From the NCBI GenBank assembly GCA_937891735.1, contig CALAGR010000427.1:1-32829 (forward strand): a stretch of DNA of 32,829 nucleotides, given 5' to 3'. The stretch's first letter is position 1. Each line of letters starts with the position of its first letter. A program made the translations under genes and the position numbers. A model generated the notes under the pieces. The model saw nothing but the letters and a program-made list of their open reading frames with translations. It had not been told where the DNA came from and did no database searches. The DNA comes from an uncultured Pseudomonadota bacterium (GTDB taxonomy: Bacteria; Myxococcota_A; UBA796; UBA9615). Below are positions 1-6,976 of this stretch, one piece after another.

Positions 1-1407
1 TGCAACGAGCTGGACGACGACTGCGACGGCCTCATCCCCGCCGACGAGACCGATGACGACGGCGACGGCGCGGTGGAGTGCACCGGCGATGACTGCGACG
101 ACGCGGACCCTGACGCCTTCGTGGGCAACGCCGAGGACTGCGAAGACGGCGTGGACAGCGACTGCGACGGCACCGTCAACCAGGGCTGCGCCTGTCCCCT
201 CTGGGCGGAGGCCGGCGCCTCGAACACCTGCACCGACGTCGGCAGCTTCACGTGCCCCTACACCACCGTCCAGGCCGCCATCGACGCGACGGGGGCGGCC
301 TGCTCGGCCGTGTGGCTCAAGGCCGGCGTCTTCGTCGAGTCCCTGAGCATCTCCGATGATCTGAGCCTGTTCGGACTGGACGGCGCCGCCGCCACGGAGC
401 TGGACGGCGACGGCTCCCGGACCATCACGATCAGCGGCGCGCCCAACGTCTCCATCGAAGGGGTGACGATCACGGGCGGGGCGGCCACCGATGGCGGCGG
501 GCTGCACGCGGACGGAGCCACGGTGCTGCTCCAGTCGGTCGTGGTGGACGGCAACCAGTGCGGCAGCCAGGGCGAGGGCGGCGGGCTCTACTGCGTCGAC
601 TGCGACCTGGACATCATCGAGTCCACCTTCGTGGGGAACACCTGCGGCTACGGCCAGGGAGAGACGGGCCACAACGGCGGTGGGCTGTTCGTCGACGGGG
701 GCAACGTCTTCGTGACCCGCACCCTGTTCGACTCGAACCTCGCCGGGGACGGCGGGGCCGTGCTCTCGCGCACCTCCGGCAACGTGCCCCACATCTTCAC
801 GAGGTGCTCGTTCTTCGACAACGCGGCGGACGACAGCGGAGGGATCCTGTCGTCGGATGGCGGTGGAGCGGTGTACCTGGACGGCAACGTCAACATCGTC
901 GCCAACAGCGTGTTCGGCGGGAACCAGACCGGGCACGGGGGTGGCGCGGCGGTGCACGTCATCAACGGCGGCGGGAACACGAGCATCGAAAACAACGTGA
1001 TGGTGTTCAACAGCAGCAGCGGCGGGGCCCTGGGCTTCTCGTTCACGCTCCTGGCCAACCCGTCGGTCGCCTACAACAACATCATCGCGTTCAACAGCGG
1101 CGCCGGGGTGTGGAGCGATGGCCTGCTCTACCCGAGTCAGGTCCGTTACAACGACGTCTACAACAACACGGGGGGCAGCTTCGACTCCGTGCTGCCCATC
1201 TCGCCCCCGTCCAACAACATCTCGGTCGATCCGCTCTTCGGCTCCATGACCGACGACGGCGACTGGACCAACGAGGACTGGAGCCTGACCAACGGCTCGC
1301 TCTGCACCGACGCGGGCAACCCCGCCGCCAACTACAACGACGCCGACGGCACCCGCAACGACATGGGGATCTTCGGCGGCCTGCTCGGCGGCTGGTCTGG
1401 TCCGTGA
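1..1407 (+). CDS. MopE-repeat / beta-helix surface protein, 5'-truncated by window edge
   Basis: The frame is open from base 1, so the start lies outside the window; 468 residues are visible before the TGA at 1405-1407. The first 60 or so residues carry Asp/Cys repeats of the MopE metal-binding type (DDDCDG, DDCDDADPDAF, DSDCDGTVNQGC). The remaining 400 residues are rich in Gly-Gly and Asn with recurring GGxxxxxGGGL and F-x-x-N patterns (for example NGGGLFVDGG, NNIIAFNSG). Such rungs are typical of right-handed parallel beta-helix proteins and chlamydial Pmp-like repeats. The protein is probably secreted or surface-exposed and calcium-binding; no catalytic residues can be assigned. Its stop overlaps the GTG of ruvX, so the two genes are translationally coupled. 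The family reading is firm, the function is not. Confidence 0.85.
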   Translation, partial: CNELDDDCDGLIPADETDDDGDGAVECTGDDCDDADPDAFVGNAEDCEDGVDSDCDGTVNQGCACPLWAEAGASNTCTDVGSFTCPYTTVQAAIDATGAACSAVWLKAGVFVESLSISDDLSLFGLDGAAATELDGDGSRTITISGAPNVSIEGVTITGGAATDGGGLHADGATVLLQSVVVDGNQCGSQGEGGGLYCVDCDLDIIESTFVGNTCGYGQGETGHNGGGLFVDGGNVFVTRTLFDSNLAGDGGAVLSRTSGNVPHIFTRCSFFDNAADDSGGILSSDGGGAVYLDGNVNIVANSVFGGNQTGHGGGAAVHVINGGGNTSIENNVMVFNSSSGGALGFSFTLLANPSVAYNNIIAFNSGAGVWSDGLLYPSQVRYNDVYNNTGGSFDSVLPISPPSNNISVDPLFGSMTDDGDWTNEDWSLTNGSLCTDAGNPAANYNDADGTRNDMGIFGGLLGGWSGP

Positions 1408-1853
1408 GGGGCCGGACCCTCGGTCTGGATGTCGGCAGCAAGACCATCGGGGTCGCCGTCTCGGACCCGCTCGCGATGTTTGCCCAGCCCGTCGAGACCG
1501 TGCAGCGCACCGGCCGCAAGGCTGACGCAGCGCGCATCCAGGCCATCGCCACGGAGCGGGCCGCGACCCGGATCGTCGTGGGGCATCCGGTGAAGCAGGA
1601 CGGCACCGAAGGGGAGTCCGCGGTGGAGGCCCGACGGATGGCCGTGGCCATCGCGGGGGTTCTTCCCGACACGGAGGTCGTGCTGGTGGACGAGCGCTAC
1701 ACGACCGCCCAGGCCGAGCGCGCGCTGGACAGCAGCAACATGCGCGGCCGCAAGAACCGGAAGAAGGTCGTGGATCAGGTCGCCGCGATCCTCATCCTGC
1801 AGCAGTGGCTGGACCGCCCCGCGGGCGGAGAGACCGTGACTTGCCCCCCGTAG
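1404..1853 (+). CDS. ruvX: RuvX/YqgF-family pre-16S rRNA nuclease (Holliday-junction-resolvase fold)
   Basis: 149 residues from a GTG that overlaps the previous stop (GTGA at 1404-1407). The N-terminus TLGLDVGSKTIGVAVSDP is the RNase H-fold strand with the first catalytic Asp of the YqgF family. VVGHPVKQDGT, VDERYTTAQAE and the terminal DQVAAILILQQWLD supply the other conserved blocks, including the last acidic residue. The family (about 140 residues) matures the 5' end of 16S rRNA in E. coli and is also annotated as a putative Holliday junction resolvase. The open frame continues upstream as far as 558 but contains only shadow sequence of the beta-helix gene, so the GTG start is preferred. 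mltG follows 10 bases later, an arrangement often seen for small housekeeping genes. Confidence 0.93.
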   Translation: MRGRTLGLDVGSKTIGVAVSDPLAMFAQPVETVQRTGRKADAARIQAIATERAATRIVVGHPVKQDGTEGESAVEARRMAVAIAGVLPDTEVVLVDERYTTAQAERALDSSNMRGRKNRKKVVDQVAAILILQQWLDRPAGGETVTCPP

Positions 1854-1863
1854 GAGAGAGCAC

Positions 1864-2889
1864 GTGCGCGTGATGAAGATCCTCGGCGCCCTGGCGGCGC
1901 TCTGTCTGCTGGTGGCGGGGGGCGCCACGGTCTGGGCCTGGAGCCAGGCGCAGGCGTTCCTGGCGGCGACCCCCAGCAGCGCTCACGACGAGCGGATCCT
2001 GACGATCCCGCGCGGCGCCGGACCCCAGACCGTCGCGGGCCTCCTGGCGGAGGCGCAGGTCGTGACGGACGCGGAGAAGTTCGCGCTGTACCTGCGCATC
2101 GAGAAGGCTGCGGCGGGGCTGCGGGCCGGCGAGTACCGGTTCTGGACCGACCAGACCCCTGCCGACGTGCTCGACGTGCTGCTCCACGCCCCCGAGGTGA
2201 CCTATCCGTTGACCCTGCCGCCGGGTCTGCGCATCGAGGACATGGCGGCGCTGGTGGAGGCCGCTGGCATGGGCTCGGCGGCCGAATATGCGCGTCTCGC
2301 CCGCGACGCTGCGTTCATCGAGAGCCTGTCGCTGCCCTTCGCAGCGGTCCCCGAGAGCCTGGAAGGGCTCCTCGTGCCCGAGACGTACAACCTCGGGCCG
2401 GGCGCCGACGAGCGGGCGGTGGTGGCGGCCCAGATCGCGCTTCTCCGCGAGATATGGACCCCGGAGCGGTCAGCCCGCGCCACGGAGATCGGCCTGAGCC
2501 CCTACCAGGTGATGATCATGGCCAGCCTCGTCGAGAAGGAGACGGCGCTGCCCGAAGAGCGGCCGCGGATCGCAGCGGTCTTTCACAACCGGCTACGCCT
2601 GGGCATGCGGCTGGAGACCGATCCGACCATCATCTACGGCCTGAAGAACTACGACGGGAACATCCGCTCCGCCGACATCCGCCGGCCGCATCGATGGAAC
2701 ACGTACGTCATCCCCGGCCTGCCGCCGACGCCCATCGCGGGCGCGGGCATCGAGGCCATCGACGGGGTGCTGCACCCCACCGACACCAAGGACCTGTTCT
2801 TCGTGGCCAAGGGAGGCGGCGCGCACCACTTCAGCGAGGGATACGCCGAGCACGCCCGGATGGTCCGGAAGTACATCCTGAAGCAGTAG
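1864..2889 (+). CDS. mltG: Endolytic murein transglycosylase MltG (YceG family)
   Basis: 341 residues. A purine-rich GGAGAGAG (1853-1860) just upstream favours the GTG at 1864; an ATG at 1873 is the alternative. Residues 5-27 form one membrane anchor, leaving a periplasmic enzyme. A LysM-like segment (about 45-110) precedes the catalytic domain. ASLVEKETA contains Glu224, matching the catalytic Glu218 of E. coli MltG. HNRLRLGMRLETDPTIIYGL and the C-terminal NTYVIPGLPPTPIAGAG and FVAKGGGAHHFSEGYAEH are further family signatures. The enzyme cleaves nascent peptidoglycan strands within the chain and sets glycan length. It is co-directional with ruvX, and in many bacteria these two lie side by side. 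Length is normal for the family. Confidence 0.96.
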   Translation: MRVMKILGALAALCLLVAGGATVWAWSQAQAFLAATPSSAHDERILTIPRGAGPQTVAGLLAEAQVVTDAEKFALYLRIEKAAAGLRAGEYRFWTDQTPADVLDVLLHAPEVTYPLTLPPGLRIEDMAALVEAAGMGSAAEYARLARDAAFIESLSLPFAAVPESLEGLLVPETYNLGPGADERAVVAAQIALLREIWTPERSARATEIGLSPYQVMIMASLVEKETALPEERPRIAAVFHNRLRLGMRLETDPTIIYGLKNYDGNIRSADIRRPHRWNTYVIPGLPPTPIAGAGIEAIDGVLHPTDTKDLFFVAKGGGAHHFSEGYAEHARMVRKYILKQ

Positions 2890-2909
2890 CGAATCGACCT
2901 GCGGACGGC

Positions 2910-4094
2910 CTAGAAGAAGGCGTTCTGCCCCGTGATGTGGCGGCCGATCGACAGCGTGTGGATGTCGTTGGTGCCCTCGTAGGTCTTGACCGACTCGAGG
3001 TTCATCATGTGCCGCATGATGGGGTACTCGTCGGTGATGCCCATCGCGCCGTGGATCTCGCGGGAGATCCGGGCCACGTCGCACGCGATGCCCACGTTGT
3101 TGAGCTTGGCGACGCTGACCTGCACCGGCGTCATCGTGCCCGCGTCCTTCAGCTTGCCGAGCCGCCAGGCCAGCATCTGGGCCTTCGTGATCTCGACCGC
3201 CATCTCGGCGAGCTTCTTCTGGGTGAGCTGGAAGCGGCTGATGGGCCCGCCGAACTGCTCCCGCTCGTTGGAGTACTGCACCGCGGAGTCGAAGCACGCC
3301 TGGGCCGCCCCGATGGCACCCCACGCGATGCCGTAGCGCGCCTGGGTCAGGCAGCTCAGGGGCCCCTTGAGGTTGCTGGGGGACTTCGCGAGCATCGCGT
3401 CCGCCGGCAGCGGACAGTCCTGGAAGACCAGCTCTCCGGTCTGGCTGGCGCGCAGCGACCACTTGCCGTGCATCACGGGAGCCGAGTAGCCGGGGGTGCC
3501 GGCCTCCACGATGAACCCGCGGATCGCGTCCACGCCGTCCTCTTCGACCTTGGCCCACACGATGGCCATGTCCGCCACGGGGCTGTTGGTGATCCACATC
3601 TTTGCGCCGTTGAGCACCCAGCCCGTGTCCGTGCGGCGCGCCCGGGTGATCATCCCGCCGGGGTTGCTGCCGTAGTCGGGCTCGGTGAGGCCGAAGCAGC
3701 CGATCAGATCGCCGTTGGCGAGCTTGGGCAGCCACTTGTTCTTCTGCTCCTCCGACCCGTACTGCCAGATCGGGTACATCACCAGGGAGCCCTGGACGGA
3801 CGCCGCGGAGCGGAACCCGGAGTCGCCGCGCTCCAGCTCCATCATGGCGACGCCGTAGGAGTTGTTGCTCAGGCCGGGGCAGCCGTAGCCCTTCAACGAC
3901 GGTCCGTACAGGCCCAGCTCGCCCAGGGTCTTGAGCTTCTCGACCGGGAAGGTGCCTGCGGTGTGGTGCGCCTCGATGGTGGGCAGCACCTCGGAGTCGA
4001 CGAAGCTGCGGACCATGTCCCGGACCATGCGCTCCTCGTCGGTGAGCAGCCCATTGAGGTCGTAGAGGTCGAGCTCGGAGAACTTGCCAGCCAT
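2910..4094 (-). CDS. gcdH: Glutaryl-CoA dehydrogenase (acyl-CoA dehydrogenase family)
   Basis: 394 residues with the full acyl-CoA dehydrogenase fold. CFGLTEPDYGSNPGGM (133-148) and WITNSPVAD (167-175) line the FAD site. ARYGIAWG and EREQFGGPISRFQLTQKKLAEM follow, and the catalytic base is Glu373 in TYEGTNDIH. SGFRSAASVQGSLVM (92-106) matches the GCDH-specific stretch whose Arg (here Arg95) binds the glutaryl carboxylate, so glutaryl-CoA is a better call than a short-chain substrate. The enzyme converts glutaryl-CoA to crotonyl-CoA in lysine and tryptophan breakdown, passing electrons to ETF. It stands alone, convergent with mltG (20-base gap), and has its own promoter at 4141-4169. Neighbours do not add pathway context. 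Confidence 0.95.
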   Translation of the reverse strand: MAGKFSELDLYDLNGLLTDEERMVRDMVRSFVDSEVLPTIEAHHTAGTFPVEKLKTLGELGLYGPSLKGYGCPGLSNNSYGVAMMELERGDSGFRSAASVQGSLVMYPIWQYGSEEQKNKWLPKLANGDLIGCFGLTEPDYGSNPGGMITRARRTDTGWVLNGAKMWITNSPVADMAIVWAKVEEDGVDAIRGFIVEAGTPGYSAPVMHGKWSLRASQTGELVFQDCPLPADAMLAKSPSNLKGPLSCLTQARYGIAWGAIGAAQACFDSAVQYSNEREQFGGPISRFQLTQKKLAEMAVEITKAQMLAWRLGKLKDAGTMTPVQVSVAKLNNVGIACDVARISREIHGAMGITDEYPIMRHMMNLESVKTYEGTNDIHTLSIGRHITGQNAFF

Positions 4095-4140
4095 TGTGGG
4101 CTCCCTGCGGTGCGGCGACGGTACGTCGCTCGGCGGCGGG

Positions 4141-4169
4141 ACTATAGGGATGCCCCCGGTGGTTGGGAA
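4141..4169 (-). promoter_or_regulatory. Sigma-70-type promoter for gcdH
   Basis: Reading the minus strand, TTCCCA (4169-4164), a 17-base spacer and TATAGT (4146-4141) precede the gcdH ATG at 4094 by about 40 bases after the expected start site. The same TATAGT with 17-base spacing is found before the aconitase-family gene. Confidence 0.55.
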
Positions 4170-4208
4170 CCACGACTTCGGGGTGCGCAGCCGCGGTGCG
4201 GGCTGCCG

Positions 4209-5093
4209 TCAGAAGATGCCGACGACGCCCGTGGGCCCGGGGTGGATCGTGACCGTCGGCTTGCCGGTGCGCGGATCCCGTCCGAGGTGCAGCGCGGTGG
4301 GGTCCCGGTCGTAGGGCCAGTCGATCTTCTTGGTGAGGGCTGCGATGGTCAGGGCCACGCCGAGGCCCTGAAAGGCCGCGAACGCAAACACCGCCGGATA
4401 CGCGCCCTCCGTGAGGGCCCCGAAGACGAAGGGCCCGGCGACGGGGATCGCGCCGGTCCAGCCGGTGCTCGGCAGGGTCTCGCCGTAGGACATGGACGCG
4501 CCGGCGACGCTGAACGCGCCGGCCCAGCCCGCGATGAACATCGGGATCCCGACGCTCAGCAGGATCCGCTTGTCCCGCGTGCGATCCCGCCACTGCAGGT
4601 GCAGCCGGAGGCGATTGCGTCGCTGTCGGAGCTGCTCCTGCCGCTCCACCCACCGCTCTTCGATCACGGTTCGTTCCGCGGTCTGCTCCTCGGTGAGGGG
4701 CGCGGCGGCGGGGGGAGGCGTCGGCTCGTCGTCGTCGGCCGCAGGCACGCTTCGAGGTGCGGCGTCGGAGGGGCGCACCCGGAGGGGCACCGCCACCTGG
4801 AAGGGGATCCGTCGTCCCGGGGTGTGCAGCGTGACCGCCGCGGCGATGGCGTCCTCGATGCGCGACATCGACACCCCATCGAGCAGCATCATCTGGACCG
4901 ACTGGGTGCCGTCCCGCAGGTCGGTGGCCGATGCGGTGCTGCCGATGGCGACGTAGTAGTCCTGCACCATCGTCTGCAGGCGGGCCGTCAGGGGATCCAC
5001 CGTGGGCTCGACGGCGACGTCCGGCTCCGGTTCGTCCTGGGCGAGGGCCGCACCGGGCAGCAGGAGCAGCACAAGGACCAGCAGGCGCAGCAT
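4209..5093 (-). CDS. Unknown secreted/membrane protein with signal peptide
   Basis: 294 residues; not a family I recognise. A clear Sec signal peptide (MLRLLVLVLLLLPGAALAQ) is followed by an acidic stretch and a region of about 60 residues (VQDYYVAIGSTASATDLRDG onward). A Pro/Ala-rich linker and an Arg/Gln/Glu-rich probable coiled coil (EERWVERQEQLRQRRNRLRL) come next. Two or three hydrophobic, glycine-rich segments follow (IPMFIAGWAGAFSVAG, AIPVAGPFVFGALTEGAY, VFAFAAFQGLGVALTIAAL), likely membrane-spanning. The ATG overlaps the stop of the upstream SDR gene (TGATG at 5095-5091), so the two are coupled. Confidence 0.75.
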   Translation of the reverse strand: MLRLLVLVLLLLPGAALAQDEPEPDVAVEPTVDPLTARLQTMVQDYYVAIGSTASATDLRDGTQSVQMMLLDGVSMSRIEDAIAAAVTLHTPGRRIPFQVAVPLRVRPSDAAPRSVPAADDDEPTPPPAAAPLTEEQTAERTVIEERWVERQEQLRQRRNRLRLHLQWRDRTRDKRILLSVGIPMFIAGWAGAFSVAGASMSYGETLPSTGWTGAIPVAGPFVFGALTEGAYPAVFAFAAFQGLGVALTIAALTKKIDWPYDRDPTALHLGRDPRTGKPTVTIHPGPTGVVGIF

Positions 5094-6004
5094 CAGGGGG
5101 TTCCTCCAAACAACTCGGCGAGCCCTTCTTCCAGGGGGCGTGGATCCCAGCCCAGCTCGGCGCGCGCCGGCTGGATGTCCACGACTGTGTCCTGGAGAAA
5201 AGCCATCACCTGGTCCACGTTCATCACGGGCCGCTCCGTCAGGCGGCCCAGCACGCGAGCCGCGAAGATCGCGGGACCCGCCGGAAACGCCAGGGCCCGT
5301 CGCCGCACGCCCTGGGCTCGCCCCACCAGCTCCACCAACTCGGCGACAGCGATGGGCGCGGGACCGGCCACATCGTACGTGCGCCCGACCGCCGCGTCGT
5401 TGTCCAGGACGCGGCCGATGAGGTCCAGCATGTCCTGCACGTAGACGGGACGCAGCAGGGAGCGGCCCGTGCCGGGGATCGGGACCGCCGGCAGGAGCCG
5501 CACGACCCGCGTGAACAGGTCCCACTCCTTGCTGCCCGGCCCGTAGATCATGGTCGGCCGCAGGTGGGTCACGCGCAGCGAGGTTCCATCCAGGGCCGCC
5601 TCCGCCTGGAGCTTGGTGTCGCCGTACGCGTCCCGCAGGGTCCGACCGGCGCAGGTGGTGGAGATGTTGACGAAGCGCGTGACGCCGGCGGACAGGGCGG
5701 CGGCCGCCATCGCCTCGGTCCCGCCGACGTTCACCTCGCGGTTCAGCGTCGGGTCCGAGGAGTCGGCGATGGCCGCCATGTGCAGGATGGCGCTGACGTC
5801 CGCGGTGGCGGAGGCGAGGGTGGACGGAGCCGTGATGTCCCCGACGTGCAGCTCCGCTCCGCAGGCCACGAGCCGCCGGGCCCGGGCCGGGTCCCGGACC
5901 AGGGCGCGAACCCGATGACCGCGTGCCTGCAGCCACGGCACCAGGTGCCCACCGAGGAACCCCGTGGCGCCGGTGACGAGCAGGATCCCGGCGTCCGCGG
6001 TCAC
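5093..6004 (-). CDS. NAD(P)-dependent epimerase/dehydratase (extended SDR)
   Basis: 303 residues from a GTG at 6004, chosen because the nucleotide-binding motif starts a few residues in; upstream codons of the same frame overlap the zincin gene and look non-coding. VTGATGFLGGH (10-20) is the TGxxGxxG Rossmann motif. LHMAAIADSS, VNVGGTEAM and YGDTK (the YxxxK catalytic pair) are typical of extended SDRs acting on nucleotide sugars, sterols or quinone-linked substrates. LRPTMIYGPGSKEWDLF and RPVYVQDML continue the family pattern. The substrate cannot be told from sequence; the closest look is the NDUFA9/UDP-sugar epimerase-like group. It is the middle gene of a minus-strand set, 31 bases after the TPR/zincin gene and overlapping the next gene. 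Confidence 0.85.
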   Translation of the reverse strand: MTADAGILLVTGATGFLGGHLVPWLQARGHRVRALVRDPARARRLVACGAELHVGDITAPSTLASATADVSAILHMAAIADSSDPTLNREVNVGGTEAMAAAALSAGVTRFVNISTTCAGRTLRDAYGDTKLQAEAALDGTSLRVTHLRPTMIYGPGSKEWDLFTRVVRLLPAVPIPGTGRSLLRPVYVQDMLDLIGRVLDNDAAVGRTYDVAGPAPIAVAELVELVGRAQGVRRRALAFPAGPAIFAARVLGRLTERPVMNVDQVMAFLQDTVVDIQPARAELGWDPRPLEEGLAELFGGTP

Positions 6005-6035
6005 GGTCCGGTCCGGCGGGTGGGAGCCCGGGCGC

Positions 6036-6884
6036 TCAGCCGAGCCCCCGCTCCGCGAGCTCGTGCTCGTCCAGACCCAGGTAGTGGCCGAGTTCATGGT
6101 GCACGGTGATACGCACCTCCCGTGCCATGTCCCGCGGGTCCTCGACGACGCGCTCCAGATTGCGCTGGAAGATGTAGACCACGGGGCGCTCCAGGAGCAG
6201 CCCCCCCGCGTCGGCGGTGTCCAGCGACAGCGATTTCGCCTCCGCCCAGGTCGGCCCCACGAAGAGCCCCAGCAGGCGCGGGTCCCAGGGAGGGGCCTCC
6301 AGGATCCACTCCTCGGGGTAGTCCGCGACGATGACCGGCACGTCGCCGACCCGGTCCAGGATCTCCTCGGGCAGCGCGTCGTACGCCTTCTGGGCCCACT
6401 GCTCGGCCCGGTCGGCGCTGAAGCGGAGGGCCGGCATGGGCGGCGCGGTGTCGATGGAGAAGACCTCCGCGTAGGCCTGGCGCATGCCCGCGGTGTCCCC
6501 CAGCGTGCCGCGCACCTGCGCGATCTCGTACCAGGCGTCCGCGAAGTCGGGGTCGAGGTAGCAGGCCTCCTCCAGCCAGGGCAGGGCGTCCTCGGGCTTG
6601 CCGAGCTCCAGGAGCGTCCAGCCCAGCGCGTGCTGCAGATCGGCCTCATCCGGCCAGGCGACCGCGTTCTCCCGCGCGATGCCCAGGGCTGCGGTGAGGT
6701 CGTCGTCCTGCGAAGCCAGGCGCCACCGCAGGAACGCTACGTCCATGGCCTCCTCCGGCTTGACCGCCTTGCTCTCGATGGACTTCAGGAGGCGTCGCGC
6801 GCGCCGCCGATCCCCCCGATCCAGGGCCTCGTGGGCCCTCTCGGCGAGTCCCTGTCCTGTGCTGCCGGCGCCCGTTCGGCTCAT
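6036..6884 (-). CDS. TPR protein with C-terminal zincin-like metallopeptidase domain
   Basis: 282 residues. Residues about 10-150 are helical tetratricopeptide-like repeats (for example DLQHALGWTLLELGKPEDALPWLEEACYLDPDFADAWYEIAQ). The C-terminal 130 residues match the small zincin family (PF06262 type): a VFVGPTW-like core, VVYIFQRNLER and HHELGHYLGLDEHEL at the end, giving His263, Glu264, His267 and a downstream Gly-x-Asp. The fold is expected to bind zinc. The family's substrates are unknown. Members are normally just the 110-130-residue domain, so fusion to TPRs is unusual. No signal peptide is present, so a cytoplasmic location is likely. It is the first gene of the minus-strand set. Confidence 0.85.
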   Translation of the reverse strand: MSRTGAGSTGQGLAERAHEALDRGDRRRARRLLKSIESKAVKPEEAMDVAFLRWRLASQDDDLTAALGIARENAVAWPDEADLQHALGWTLLELGKPEDALPWLEEACYLDPDFADAWYEIAQVRGTLGDTAGMRQAYAEVFSIDTAPPMPALRFSADRAEQWAQKAYDALPEEILDRVGDVPVIVADYPEEWILEAPPWDPRLLGLFVGPTWAEAKSLSLDTADAGGLLLERPVVYIFQRNLERVVEDPRDMAREVRITVHHELGHYLGLDEHELAERGLG

Positions 6885-6894
6885 GAATGCTCCG

Positions 6895-6923
6895 TTGCCC
6901 GTGTCTGGCCTGCCGACTATAGT
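6895..6923 (+). promoter_or_regulatory. Sigma-70-type promoter for the aconitase-family gene
   Basis: TTGCCC (6895-6900), 17-base spacer, TATAGT (6918-6923), about 50 bases before the ATG at 6977. It lies in the gap between two divergent genes; no matching -35 is seen for the opposite direction, although ACTATAGT is itself palindromic. Confidence 0.6.
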
Positions 6924-6976
6924 CCGCCACTACCCGCAGAGCCGATCATCGGTCCCTGTCCCCCCCCGAGGCCCCC

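Noticed and set aside
2593..5109. Long open frame opposite or offset to mltG, gcdH and the next gene
   Set aside because: Arg/Ala/Gly-rich composition without motifs, crossing three well-supported genes; a GC-driven shadow.
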